From assembly GCA_016281915.1 (NCBI GenBank), contig JAEEJO010000058.1, forward strand, positions 1-46,310: a stretch of DNA of 46,310 nt. The letters are read 5' to 3'. A program made the translations under genes and the position numbers. Within the stretch, counting starts at the first letter, position 1; each line of letters starts with the position of its first letter. Below the pieces are notes generated by a model. It saw only the letters and a program-made list of their open reading frames with translations. It had not been told where the DNA came from and made no database searches. The DNA is from Clostridiales bacterium. Lineage in GTDB: Bacteria > Bacillota > Clostridia > Oscillospirales > UBA644. Shown here piece after piece: positions 9,835 through 18,015 of this stretch.

Positions 9835-10047
9835 TTAATCTCCAAAATAAAATAGCTCTTCAAATTTACAGTCAAGTGCTATACATAACAGGGCGGCGAG
9901 GTACGCAGTTGGGCAGAATTGTGCCGTTTCTATTGAACTGATTGTATTCTTCGAAGAGCCGACCATGTCAGCCAGTTGGGTCTGCGTCAATCCCTTTGCC
10001 TGCCGGTATTCCTTCAATTTGTTTTTTAGTTTTAAATGCGAATTCAT
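9835..10047 (-). CDS. XRE-family (Cro/CI-type) helix-turn-helix regulator
   Basis: The 70-residue protein is essentially one HTH domain: LKEYRQAKGLTQTQLADMVG forms helices 1-2 and SSKNTISSIETAQFCP the recognition region, followed by LDCKFEELFYF. It has no further domain. AGGTGATATC immediately upstream of the ATG provides the ribosome site. It is the first gene of a two-gene unit with the nuclease-helicase fusion (5-base gap), so it probably controls that unit, as small Cro-like regulators do in many restriction and defence loci. No operator could be picked out in the 160 bases upstream. Confidence 0.88.
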   Translation of the reverse strand: MNSHLKLKNKLKEYRQAKGLTQTQLADMVGSSKNTISSIETAQFCPTAYLAALLCIALDCKFEELFYFGD

Positions 10048-10209
10048 GATATCACCTGACCAATAAAACCCAAAGTAAAGAAGGCAGCGACCAATAGCTG
10101 GATGGATCCGGTTCCCTGATCAGTTTTTAATCGTCTTATTATTGATTGAGATGGAAAAAAACGGGATAAGTACCCGCAGACTGAAATCCTCATCATTTCT
10201 TTACAGGCT

Positions 10210-11037
10210 TCAGGCGTCCTCTTCCATCATCTGTCTTAATCTTCGTGCAGAAGTCAGTAGCCTTGACAGTATCGCATCACGCTCGTTATCCGGCGCTTCA
10301 ATACTCTGATGATGAGCTTCAAGAACGCAGTCGCCTTTGTAGCCCACGGATTTGAGATTTTCAACAACACTGTTCCAGTCGATCGTCCCGTCTCCGGGAA
10401 TAAGGTGTTCGTCCCTGCCCGCGCCATTGTTATCCTGAATATGCAGCGAAAGAGGGGGATAGGCGCATTCATGCAGTATAGACGGCTGAATACCGAAGCA
10501 GTTTGCGTGCCCCGTATCGAAGCACCAGCCGAAATGCCGCGATTTAAGCTCCTTTACAAGCTCTGATATTATTATCGGGTCTTTTGATGCACCCCACAGA
10601 AGATTTTCGGAAAGAATAACTACTCCATGCTTTTCCGCAGCCTCTATACAGCTACTGTAGGCTTCGGCGTTTACTCTTATAAACTGTTCGGCGGTTTCTA
10701 TTATTTTTCCGTTTTCACGGCAGACCGGATGGACGACGATATAACATGCGCCAAGAATGCCCGCCGTTTCAATGGCGCGTTCAACGGTCGGATCGTTCCC
10801 CGCTTCGGAGGGCGCATGGGAGTGGGTATACGGCATCCCTGTCTTTTCCGCGTGTTCGCGAAGTTTTTCGGCCCATTGCAGATATTCGTCGCCCATAAAA
10901 GGGGAACCCGGCTCCGTCCAGTAATCAAGAGCCATGTCAAGCGCTTCAAAGCCGAGAGCCGCCAGTCTGTCGGCAGCCTTTATTGCCGGATAGCCCGGCT
11001 GAAAAACGGAAGTTGTTGTAACGATTCGCTTTTTCAT
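10210..11037 (-). CDS. Sugar phosphate isomerase/epimerase-like TIM-barrel protein (AP endonuclease family 2)
   Basis: The 275-residue cytoplasmic protein has the xylose-isomerase-like TIM-barrel pattern with metal-ligand segments: an early VTTTSVFQPGYP strand, VVHPV, VVILSENLLWG, WCFDTGHAN, LHIQDNNGAGRDEH and CVLEAHH. This family includes hexulose, inosose and tagatose epimerases or isomerases; the exact substrate cannot be read from sequence. The start at 11037 is chosen because AAAGGAATCATA lies directly before it; an upstream in-frame start at 11106 would add an unrelated leader. The gene follows the radical SAM gene by 80 bases on the same strand and may belong to the fucosidase transcript, which would fit handling of a released sugar. 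Confidence 0.8.
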   Translation of the reverse strand: MKKRIVTTTSVFQPGYPAIKAADRLAALGFEALDMALDYWTEPGSPFMGDEYLQWAEKLREHAEKTGMPYTHSHAPSEAGNDPTVERAIETAGILGACYIVVHPVCRENGKIIETAEQFIRVNAEAYSSCIEAAEKHGVVILSENLLWGASKDPIIISELVKELKSRHFGWCFDTGHANCFGIQPSILHECAYPPLSLHIQDNNGAGRDEHLIPGDGTIDWNSVVENLKSVGYKGDCVLEAHHQSIEAPDNERDAILSRLLTSARRLRQMMEEDA

Positions 11038-11101
11038 TATGATTCCTTTTCTTTCAGCTTTTGTGATTCGGTTTTTATGATCATTCAAAACAACATATAT
11101 T

Positions 11102-11127
11102 AGCACAAAATAACCGGTTATTGTGCT
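11102..11127. terminator. Hairpin at the end of the radical SAM gene
   Basis: AGCAC/GTGCT arms flank the palindrome AATAACCGGTTATT (11109-11122). A T6 run follows in the plus direction; in the minus direction the flank is only moderately T-rich. It overlaps the radical SAM stop codon, so it may weakly separate this gene from the isomerase. Confidence 0.4.
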
Positions 11128-12038
11128 TTTTTGTTTCTTTTTCCGCTGTTGGCAGTGCCTCTGACCTCTTCGTGGTAAAAGTAATCCACGATCGTCGGAT
11201 GTCCTTGCAATACGCGCTCATAAGGTGTCTCGTTATCAACGAAGCGGCAGCCGTCTTTCTTCGCGATCTGCTCAGCCTTCTTTTCAAGGGCTTCAAAATA
11301 GCTGCGGTCCTTTTTGTTGTATATCTCGTCATAAAGTGGGGTCAGATCGGGACGTTTCTCTGCGATATAGTCCATAATGGTCTTCTTGAAACCGCCTCGA
11401 AGGTTGAGATTTTCAAGCCATACAAGATCGCACTGATCCTTTGTGCGTTCAATAATTGCTTCGATATCAGTGATTCCAGGAAATACAGGGGAGATAAAGC
11501 AGACCGTGCGAATTCCCGCGTCATATACCTGCTTCATCGCGGCAAGACGTCTTTCGATGCTTACTGCGGCATCCATATCATCCTTGAAAGCCTCGTCAAG
11601 CGTGTTGACAGACCATGAGACCGTAAGCATATTTTTTTTGTTTATTTCTTTCAGAAGATCAAGATCGCGCAGAACAAGATCTGATTTCGTGCAGATCAGT
11701 ATATCCGCGCCGCTGTCTTTAAGCTCCTCGAGAATTTTTCTTGTTTTTCCGTAGGTCTTTTCCAAAGGATTGTATCCGTCGGTCACGGTCCCGATGGTTA
11801 CCTTCTGTCCGGCATATTTTTCGGGATTGTTTACTGCCGGCCATTCCTTAACGTCCATAAAGGTGCCCCATTCTTCGGTATGCCCCGTAAAACGCTTCAT
11901 AAAAGAAGCATAGCAGTATCTGCATGCGTGAGGACATCCGACGTAGGGGTTTACGGCATAACCTCCGAGCGGTCCGTTCGATTTTGTCATAACGCTCTTT
12001 GTTTCAATATGATTAACTTTTATTTCCGGCTGTTCCAT
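11118..12038 (-). CDS. Radical SAM protein, 'mobile pair protein B' type (spore-photolyase-like)
   Basis: The 306-residue protein carries the radical SAM cluster motif GCPHACRYCYA, with C35-x3-C39-x2-C42 binding a 4Fe-4S cluster and S-adenosylmethionine. Its opening MEQPEIKVNHIETKSVMTKS, the TVTDGYNPLEKTYG block and the tail EEVRGTANSGKRN resemble the proteins annotated as radical SAM mobile pair protein B, which normally stand next to a second radical SAM protein (A) and move between genomes. No protein A lies beside it here. The reaction is unknown for the family. GGAGGAACG precedes the ATG. It follows the GH29 gene by 63 bases and may share its promoter. Confidence 0.85.
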   Translation of the reverse strand: MEQPEIKVNHIETKSVMTKSNGPLGGYAVNPYVGCPHACRYCYASFMKRFTGHTEEWGTFMDVKEWPAVNNPEKYAGQKVTIGTVTDGYNPLEKTYGKTRKILEELKDSGADILICTKSDLVLRDLDLLKEINKKNMLTVSWSVNTLDEAFKDDMDAAVSIERRLAAMKQVYDAGIRTVCFISPVFPGITDIEAIIERTKDQCDLVWLENLNLRGGFKKTIMDYIAEKRPDLTPLYDEIYNKKDRSYFEALEKKAEQIAKKDGCRFVDNETPYERVLQGHPTIVDYFYHEEVRGTANSGKRNKKAQ

Positions 12039-12101
12039 TGTTTCGTTCCTCCAAAACTACGTTTATTGTGTGCGTTAATAATGTTCAGAATGCGGTATAG
12101 A

Positions 12102-13136
12102 TCACTCTTCCGTTTCTTCCTCAATCTCTCTTGCACGCCTGAGAATGTCAAGAGAGAACGACGGTATTCTGCCCAGACCGTCAGGACCCACGTTCAGAAG
12201 ATAGTTTACGCCCATACTGTTCAGGTGGCGCTTATTTGCTGCTATCGTTTCGGGCGTTTTCCAGTTATGATCGAAATATTTGAAGCCCCATGTGTCGTTG
12301 AGCGTGGCGGCGGTCTCATACAGACCGTAAGGTGACCATTTATATCCGCCAAGTCCGTTCATGTCGCCGGATTCTTCCGCAGTCATATCCTTCGGCGGCT
12401 CTCGAGGAATCTCATTGTCACCGAGGGAAACATAATCGTATGCTCCGTTGCCCAGACGGGAGTTTATAAGACAGTCGGGCTGATATTCTTTTACCATATT
12501 GTAAAGTTCAAGGCTTTGCGATTTCGTGATAACGCCAGGCGTGTCGAACCATATGAGACATAAATCCCCGTAGCCCGTGAGTATTTCCTTTACCTGAGGC
12601 TTTATTTTGTTTTCAAAACAGCGCGAAAAATCTTTTGAGGCAATATCCGGCCAGTCCCACGAATTATACCAGTCGCGCCCCGAACATCCGCCATTTTTAT
12701 CGTATCCGCCTCCGTCAGGGTCGTGCCAGTCGAGCTCCTGCGAGTAATACAGTCCGAATTTAAGTCCGTATTTATAGCAGGACTCCGCAAGCTCCGCAAT
12801 AATATCCCGTCCGAACGGTGTCGCGTCCACAACATTGAACGGATCGGCTTTTGAGCGAAACAGCGCAAACCCCTCATGATGTTTTGCGGTTATAACAAAA
12901 TATTTCATTCCGAAAGACTTTGCATAAGATATCCATTCATCCGCATTGAAGTATACGGGATCGAAACATTTTGCAAGATCAGAGTATTCTTTTGTTCCTA
13001 TTCCGAACCATGACTGCGCCCATTCACCGTAAGTAGGCGTCCTTTCTCCGCGATATTCTCCACCAAGCAGGGAATAAAGCCCGAAATGCACCATCATGCC
13101 GTATCCGGCAGATCTGAACCATTCTCTGTTGTTCAT
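12102..13136 (-). CDS. GH29 alpha-L-fucosidase, single catalytic domain
   Basis: The 344-residue protein matches the GH29 TIM barrel: GMMVHFGLYS near the N-terminus, KYFVITAKHHEGF (79-90), the WFD nucleophile segment at 196-198 (Asp198) and NYLLNVGPDG (311-320). GH29 enzymes release alpha-linked L-fucose with retention. This copy lacks both a signal peptide and the C-terminal beta-sandwich often found in the family (usually 400 residues or more), so it is a short cytoplasmic enzyme acting on imported oligosaccharides. GAGGAGCTGTT precedes the ATG. It has its own consensus promoter (13249-13277), whose spacer nearly matches the one before the URO-D-like gene at 26212. Confidence 0.88.
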   Translation of the reverse strand: MNNREWFRSAGYGMMVHFGLYSLLGGEYRGERTPTYGEWAQSWFGIGTKEYSDLAKCFDPVYFNADEWISYAKSFGMKYFVITAKHHEGFALFRSKADPFNVVDATPFGRDIIAELAESCYKYGLKFGLYYSQELDWHDPDGGGYDKNGGCSGRDWYNSWDWPDIASKDFSRCFENKIKPQVKEILTGYGDLCLIWFDTPGVITKSQSLELYNMVKEYQPDCLINSRLGNGAYDYVSLGDNEIPREPPKDMTAEESGDMNGLGGYKWSPYGLYETAATLNDTWGFKYFDHNWKTPETIAANKRHLNSMGVNYLLNVGPDGLGRIPSFSLDILRRAREIEEETEE

Positions 13137-13248
13137 AACAGCTCCTCAGGTGTGAAAATTAATGATATATTCTCATTGGAATAATTACGGTCGATATCCG
13201 GGCATAATCTTTTTGTATCCTCAGATCCCGTTATTCCCATTATAAAAC

Positions 13249-13277
13249 ATTATACAGCTTGCAGGTGATTCTGTCAA
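13249..13277 (-). promoter_or_regulatory. Consensus promoter of the GH29 gene with a conserved spacer
   Basis: Minus strand TTGACA (13272-13277), 17-base spacer, TATAAT (13249-13254). The spacer contains AATCACCTGCAAGCTG and is almost the same as at 26399-26415, which suggests an operator inside the promoter. Confidence 0.85.
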
Positions 13278-13397
13278 GTAAAAACATATTATTCATTTTT
13301 TAACATCGCTGTCTGAGCGGTTAAAAAAACCACGATTCGTTTCGATCTTCTAAAAATCTCTCATAAATTGACGATATGACAGATTCTAAAAAAGAGA

Positions 13398-13426
13398 TTG
13401 ACAATTTGCTGCAATTGTGCTATTAT
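13398..13426 (+). promoter_or_regulatory. Promoter of lipoprotein 2
   Basis: TTGACA (13398-13403), 17-base spacer, TATTAT (13421-13426). The spacer holds TTGCTGCAA, a small palindrome that shares the GCTGCAA core with other promoters of the cluster. Confidence 0.8.
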
Positions 13427-13489
13427 TGAAAATGTCAGATACCTTATTCGCTTAATTCTTGTTTCCCTTTATGATAACAGGAGGTTTAT

Positions 13490-14881
13490 ATGGGTAAATC
13501 AGCGTTTATCAAGGGATTTTTGATGCTTATCTGTGCATTTATCGTTCTTTCGTCATGCTCTGCAAACGCAGAGGAATTGATTCCCGCATATGAAAACGAC
13601 CTAAGCTCTGACGATCTTGGCGGTTTTACCGTTAAATGGGCATGGACCGCTGTGGATACAGCTTTCGGTTACGTGCCCGGAACGAATTTTTCCGATATGG
13701 CGCTTGAAAGAAAAAAAGAAACAGAAAAAAAGCTTAACTGCAAAATTGATGTCGATTATAATTCGAACGCCCCAAGCCTTTATCAGGCGTCTGTTATGAC
13801 CGGAACGCATTACTGTGATCTTCTTACTGCCGGCAATACTATCTCAGCGATGATACGGGGAGGGTATTTTGCAGGATTGTCATCTTTTATTGATCTTAAC
13901 GATACCTTCAAATGGGGGTCTCCCTTAACGCTGTCATCCGCCGCATGGAAGGACGATGTTTACGCTGTCTGCCCTGCATCATGGCCTGAACTGTTTCTTG
14001 CATCGGCAAGCTATCCGATAGTTGTAAACGAAAGCCTTGTGTCAAAATACGGGCTTGAAGATCCCAGAGTTTACGTTGAGAACGGCACTTGGAACTGGGA
14101 CAAATTTGAAGAATGCATTCAGGCGTTTACCGTTCAGGACGGTGAGAACAGGGTATACGGCTTTATGACGCATCCGCCATATTTCGGTGTTTCTATGGTC
14201 CTTTCAAACGGCGTTACTTTCACACAGGTTGAAAACGGCACTGTATCATGCGGTTTTTATTCCGAAAACGGACGAGCTGCGCTTGAGCGTGCAAGATCAA
14301 TAATGTTCGAAACATGTTCCGATTGCATCCATCCCGAAACGGAATGCTTTTTTCAGAAAGGCGTTGACCTTTTCCTTGCCAATGCAGCCGTTATGTATAC
14401 TTCCCGCGGTGACGACCTTCTGAGCGGCACAGATTCGATCATATTCAACTTCAGCGATATCGGTATTATCCCGTATCCATACGGACCCAACGGCAAGCCG
14501 GGCGTATATCTCGGCTACAATCAGGGACTTTATTATGCCACCGCCCTGACCTTAAACTCATCCGATGCCGATGCATCCGTAAAGATTTTAAGTGAAATGT
14601 TTGAGCCCTTTAAAGGCTACGAAACTAAAGAAAAGATAATAGATTATATGTCCGAACAGATCTTCTCGGATAGAAGAGATGCGGAAATATACTATAGTCT
14701 GCTTGAAAATACCGAATACGGTTACTATAACGAAGGCGGACGCAAACTCGTGGATAATATATTTGTGTCCTCAAAGTCAGTATCAGAAATACTTGAATCA
14801 TTTCAATCTCAATATGACGATCTTATCGAAAGCTATATGATCCCTGTCTATGAAGGGCTTTCGGCTGTTTACAGTGACTGA
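13490..14881 (+). CDS. Extracellular solute-binding lipoprotein 2, orphan
   Basis: The 463-residue product has a signal peptide with lipobox LSSC (Cys23), followed by the EELIP segment shared with its relatives. Diagnostic blocks are YVENGTWNWDKFEE in the middle and EPFKGYETKEKIIDYM...RDAEIYY near the C-terminus. It is related to lipoproteins 1, 3 and 4 but diverged, so these are old paralogues rather than recent copies. AGGAGGTTTAT gives a strong ribosome site. It is transcribed divergently from the GH29 gene, and both promoters carry the GCTGCAA-type core, which supports co-regulation with fucoside breakdown. No permease gene is adjacent. The ligand is not known. Confidence 0.82.
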   Translation: MGKSAFIKGFLMLICAFIVLSSCSANAEELIPAYENDLSSDDLGGFTVKWAWTAVDTAFGYVPGTNFSDMALERKKETEKKLNCKIDVDYNSNAPSLYQASVMTGTHYCDLLTAGNTISAMIRGGYFAGLSSFIDLNDTFKWGSPLTLSSAAWKDDVYAVCPASWPELFLASASYPIVVNESLVSKYGLEDPRVYVENGTWNWDKFEECIQAFTVQDGENRVYGFMTHPPYFGVSMVLSNGVTFTQVENGTVSCGFYSENGRAALERARSIMFETCSDCIHPETECFFQKGVDLFLANAAVMYTSRGDDLLSGTDSIIFNFSDIGIIPYPYGPNGKPGVYLGYNQGLYYATALTLNSSDADASVKILSEMFEPFKGYETKEKIIDYMSEQIFSDRRDAEIYYSLLENTEYGYYNEGGRKLVDNIFVSSKSVSEILESFQSQYDDLIESYMIPVYEGLSAVYSD

Positions 14882-15159
14882 AATCAGGTTTATTTTCGCG
14901 TTGTCTGCGGCTTGATTATCATCGGATTCAGCGAAGAAAAAATAAATCATTACCTCGCTGACGAGGCAAATGTCCCGCAGATGATCGATTAAGACCCCGT
15001 TAATTTGAACAAATCATCGAATAATTTATGAACAATCGTTGACGGCGTTTTCTGGGGTTTTATGGTGCGTCTTCGTCTCGATAAGCGCCGCTATAGCGTA
15101 TCGGCGGTTATTCACGATTATTCAATTGAATTATAAAATCAAAAAAATCCTGTAATTTC
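14882..15159. other. Untranslated stretch after lipoprotein 2
   Basis: No convincing gene is seen here. It contains a small CCTCG/CGAGG hairpin near 14952 and AT-rich sequence leading into the terminator at 15160. Confidence 0.5.
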
Positions 15160-15200
15160 AATCCTTTTTCGGCATTAAACCGAAAAAGGATTTTCCTTTT
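15160..15200 (+). terminator. Strong rho-independent terminator downstream of lipoprotein 2
   Basis: A perfect 13-bp stem (15160-15172 with 15180-15192), 7-base loop, then TTCCTTTTTT. Confidence 0.85.
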
Positions 15201-15311
15201 TTATTGATATGAATATACAAAAAAAACGGTTTAGGCGAAATAAAACTGATCGAGCGCATTTATTAAAATGTTACTAATCTGTGAAATAATGCTCTGTTGA
15301 AGTTTGCATGA

Positions 15312-15329
15312 TTACATATATATATGTAA
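15312..15329. repeat. Perfect 18-bp palindrome TTACATATATATATGTAA
   Basis: This palindrome, made of arms TTACATA/TATGTAA around TATA, is followed by GTTTTTTG and lies 56 bases before the small Cys-rich gene. The same 7-base arms occur at 36673-36691. It may be an operator or an AT-only hairpin. Confidence 0.5.
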
Positions 15330-15384
15330 GTTTTTTGTGTGTTACGGCGAGGAGCCGATTTTAAAAACGAAAAGGGGAACAGGT

Positions 15385-15633
15385 ATGACAGACTTATTTA
15401 CAGAGTACGAAGCATTTGAAAAAAGGAGCGGTTCACTTTATAACAGACGTTGTATTGACGGAAGAATAACAGGCTGCGGCAACTGCGTGGGGTATTGCAA
15501 GTTTGAAGGGCACTCGGGTTTTCTGACAAAACCGCTGAGAAAAGAGCACAACTGTATATTCAAAGCGTGCCGATATTATGTTCCGAAAGAAAGATCGGTC
15601 AGACGTAACTCCGCAAGGCAAAGCGACGGATGA
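15385..15633 (+). CDS. Small cysteine-rich protein of unknown function
   Basis: The 82-residue product starts MTDLFTEYEAFEKRSG, with AGGGGAACAGGT immediately upstream; an in-frame start at 15304 would read through the palindrome and lacks a ribosome site. The core has CGNCVGYC, then HSGFLT, RKEH and CIFKACRYY. The spacing (C-x2-C-x3-C, later His, then C-x4-C) suggests metal binding, probably zinc or an Fe-S cluster. There is no signal peptide or membrane segment. I do not recognise a characterised family. It stands alone between two terminators or promoters, so it is probably monocistronic. Confidence 0.6.
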   Translation: MTDLFTEYEAFEKRSGSLYNRRCIDGRITGCGNCVGYCKFEGHSGFLTKPLRKEHNCIFKACRYYVPKERSVRRNSARQSDG

Positions 15634-15676
15634 TCAGTGTATCGGAATTAATAGATCGCGAAATCAATGCGGTTTA

Positions 15677-15705
15677 TTGACATATCCGTCAAAATGTAGT
15701 ATACT
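15677..15705 (+). promoter_or_regulatory. Promoter of the C26 hydrolase leader
   Basis: TTGACA (15677-15682), 17-base spacer, TATACT (15700-15705). The next start codon is 260 bases away, so the transcript has a long 5' leader. Confidence 0.7.
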
Positions 15706-15710
15706 GAAAA

Positions 15711-15911
15711 AAATCGGCGATCATGTGAGACCGCTTCCTTCGTATCAGCCATAATTAATCTGAATTTCTTTTTTTATACGACGGAGCAGACGGAGAAATA
15801 CCTTTTTCCGAGAAACGGCCTTTTCGCCTTTTGCACTTTTCGCGTATGCTTGAAAAGATTTTATGAAAAAAAGCAGCATCGATATTCAAGCTTCTTTTCA
15901 CCTTTTTTTAT
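15711..15911 (+). ncRNA. Candidate attenuator leader or small RNA upstream of the C26 hydrolase gene
   Basis: The roughly 200-base leader ends in a terminator-like hairpin, TGAAAAAAAGC (15864-15874) with GCTTCTTTTCA (15890-15900), one mismatch, followed by CCTTTTTTTATT. An alternative perfect pairing, GCTTGAA (15848-15854) with TTCAAGC (15885-15891), uses part of the terminator arm and would break it. This is the layout of a transcription attenuator. No known riboswitch class was recognised, and a free small RNA is also possible. Confidence 0.4.
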
Positions 15912-15965
15912 TAAATTCCGAGCGGAACTGTATGTTTCCGATTCTAAGCGATAGGGGAAATGATT

Positions 15966-16676
15966 ATGAAACCTGTAGTGGGTGTTTTGCCTCTCTGGGA
16001 TGAGAGCAAAGACAGCATCTGGATGCTTCCCGGATATCTGGATGGGCTTTTATTTGCGGGTGCGGTTCCCGTCATTTTGCCGTTCTCAGCCGATGAAAGC
16101 GTTCTTGACAGAATTACCGACGTTTGCGACGGATTTCTCTTTACGGGCGGGCATGACGTTTCTCCTGCTTTATACGGAGAGAAGCCTCTTTGCGGCATTA
16201 ACGATGTCTGCGAAAAACGCGACGCATTAGAGCTTGCCGTGTTTCGCAGGGCGGCAGCCGCGGATAAACCCGTTCTCGGCATTTGCAGAGGGCTGCAATT
16301 TATAAACGCCGCAATGGGCGGCACTCTTTATCAGGATCTGCCTTCACAGCGACCGTCTGATATAAGTCACCGTCAGCAGCCTCCGTATGATATTCCGTCC
16401 CACACCGTTAAAGTTGAAAAAGACACACCTCTTTATAAATATCTGCAAACTGATAATCTTGATGTTAACAGCAGTCATCATCAGGCAGTAAAAAATCTTG
16501 CGCCGGGTCTTTTACCGATGGCTTTTTCTCCGGACGGGATCGTTGAAGCATTTTTCGGTTCCGAACAACGCTTTCTTTGGGCGGTTCAGTGGCATCCGGA
16601 ACGACTTTTCAGAAAAGACGAATACAACGGAATGATTTTCAAAGCGTTCGTCGAGGCAATGCAAGATCAGCACTGA
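15966..16676 (+). CDS. Gamma-glutamyl-gamma-aminobutyrate hydrolase-like class I glutamine amidotransferase (peptidase C26)
   Basis: The 236-residue protein matches the PuuD-like C26 family, which cleaves gamma-glutamyl amide bonds. It shows GFLFTGGHDVSPALYG (57-71), the nucleophile elbow GICRG with Cys107, GGTLYQDLP, a SSHHQAV block and the QWHPE segment that supplies the His and Glu of the triad. It has no signal peptide. ATG 15966 is preferred over ATG 15960 because AGGGG then lies at proper distance. The nearby genes do not form a putrescine-use operon, so the substrate may be another gamma-glutamyl compound. A long leader with a possible attenuator precedes it and a terminator follows at 16706. 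Confidence 0.85.
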   Translation: MKPVVGVLPLWDESKDSIWMLPGYLDGLLFAGAVPVILPFSADESVLDRITDVCDGFLFTGGHDVSPALYGEKPLCGINDVCEKRDALELAVFRRAAAADKPVLGICRGLQFINAAMGGTLYQDLPSQRPSDISHRQQPPYDIPSHTVKVEKDTPLYKYLQTDNLDVNSSHHQAVKNLAPGLLPMAFSPDGIVEAFFGSEQRFLWAVQWHPERLFRKDEYNGMIFKAFVEAMQDQH

Positions 16677-16705
16677 TCGACTTCAGACTATTGATTCTTT
16701 TTTTA

Positions 16706-16743
16706 ACCCTTCTCCGCATCATCTGCCGGAAAGGGTATTTTTT
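16706..16743 (+). terminator. Terminator of the C26 hydrolase gene
   Basis: Stem ACCCTT-TCCG with CGGA-AAGGGT (one bulged C), followed by ATTTTTTT. Confidence 0.8.
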
Positions 16744-16779
16744 TGACCTTTTTGAGGTGATCGCAGAAAAACAGAAACG

Positions 16780-17844
16780 CTAAACGCTCATGCAATGGTT
16801 GAAACCTCTGCTCAGATCGTCCTGCGCGCGTTTTGAATCGAATCCGACGAGTTTTATCCCTTTATCAACGGTGTTTTTGTAAATTTTTTCCATATCGTTC
16901 ATGTGCGGCTGAGACATATTTACCGCGGAGAGCAGAGGGGTTGAACAGAGCGATTTAATATAATGATCGCCTCTTCCGCAAAAATGCATTGCGCCACCTT
17001 TGAAGCGTTCAAGCAGTATGCGGTCATACGGCACGACAAATTCATCGTAAAGCTCAGGCGAAAGGTTCATTGCGCTGTCACACCGCAGCATTATGGTACC
17101 CTTGTGCCAGACATTGCTCCAGTGCGGATTTATATCTTTTCTTGGCGGAAACAACTTTTGCCATTCATCCATAAAACTGATATAAGACTCCGTGAGAAGC
17201 TTCATAACGTTGTGAACGGTATCAGGATCATCCGCCATCTGATAAAACATTTCCTCACCGAAAAGCAGTTCGCAGTTATCCAAAGGTCCTTGTATATCGG
17301 GATGATACATTATCACAAATTCGGAAATCTTGGGGTAACGGGTGAATACTTCATGAACATACTCACCGAAATCAAACACTTTTCCTCCGAGTCCCGCACG
17401 GTTATCCGGAATTCCCTTGTCAAGCACTTTTTTCATTATATCGTCACCGCGCAGAGTTCTTGTAGTGGGTAAAGTGTTTGTTTCGTAAGGCATGATGTAT
17501 ACCTCAGCTCCAAACAGTGACGTGCCTATGCACGAACCGAAGTTTGGCCTGATTGCAAGTGAAGATGAGCGGCGGCGGTTTTGCTCGTTGTCATCAAGAG
17601 CATATGACACTCCGAGAAGCTGCGAGTAAAGCATGCTGTCAAAATCTTTCATGGCATCGTTTATCATTATGCCCCTTCTGTCGAGCGATGATACTGAAAG
17701 CTTCTTCCGGACTGGCATAAAAATGTCGCCTGAAAATCTGTCAGAAAAAAAGCCTTGCCACTGCGCGATAAAATCCGATTCCGTTTCGGGGTCTATTCTG
17801 TTTTCGATTTCTTCAAGCAGTTTTATGGTTCTTTGTGTGATCAT
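16780..17844 (-). CDS. Uroporphyrinogen decarboxylase (URO-D) superfamily protein 1, probable methyltransferase-like
   Basis: The 354-residue cytoplasmic protein has the URO-D/MtaA-type barrel features: YHPDIQGPLDNCELLFG, MADDPDTVHNVMKLLTES and a late GGAMHFCGRGDHYI segment in which His-x-Cys-Gly fits the zinc-thiolate site of corrinoid-linked methyltransferases. The N-terminal Arg-rich signature of true HemE enzymes is not seen, so heme synthesis is unlikely. It is downstream of the GH106 gene (171-base gap) on the same strand and near two more superfamily members, which suggests a role in handling a methylated or otherwise modified glycan part. That role is inference. The start has no strong ribosome site. 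Confidence 0.75.
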   Translation of the reverse strand: MITQRTIKLLEEIENRIDPETESDFIAQWQGFFSDRFSGDIFMPVRKKLSVSSLDRRGIMINDAMKDFDSMLYSQLLGVSYALDDNEQNRRRSSSLAIRPNFGSCIGTSLFGAEVYIMPYETNTLPTTRTLRGDDIMKKVLDKGIPDNRAGLGGKVFDFGEYVHEVFTRYPKISEFVIMYHPDIQGPLDNCELLFGEEMFYQMADDPDTVHNVMKLLTESYISFMDEWQKLFPPRKDINPHWSNVWHKGTIMLRCDSAMNLSPELYDEFVVPYDRILLERFKGGAMHFCGRGDHYIKSLCSTPLLSAVNMSQPHMNDMEKIYKNTVDKGIKLVGFDSKRAQDDLSRGFNHCMSV

Positions 17845-18015
17845 TTTTATACCCTTAAAAATCGCATCGGTTGTCAGTTTGCGCTTACGGATCGGATAAA
17901 CGGCGGCTTTTCCGAAAATATTGAAAAACGCAATCTGTTGATTCGTTTCCGACGGTTATTTCGTCGCAGACCGTAATCGCGTTTAACCGTTCATTCTGTA
18001 AAGGTGGTTGACTTT

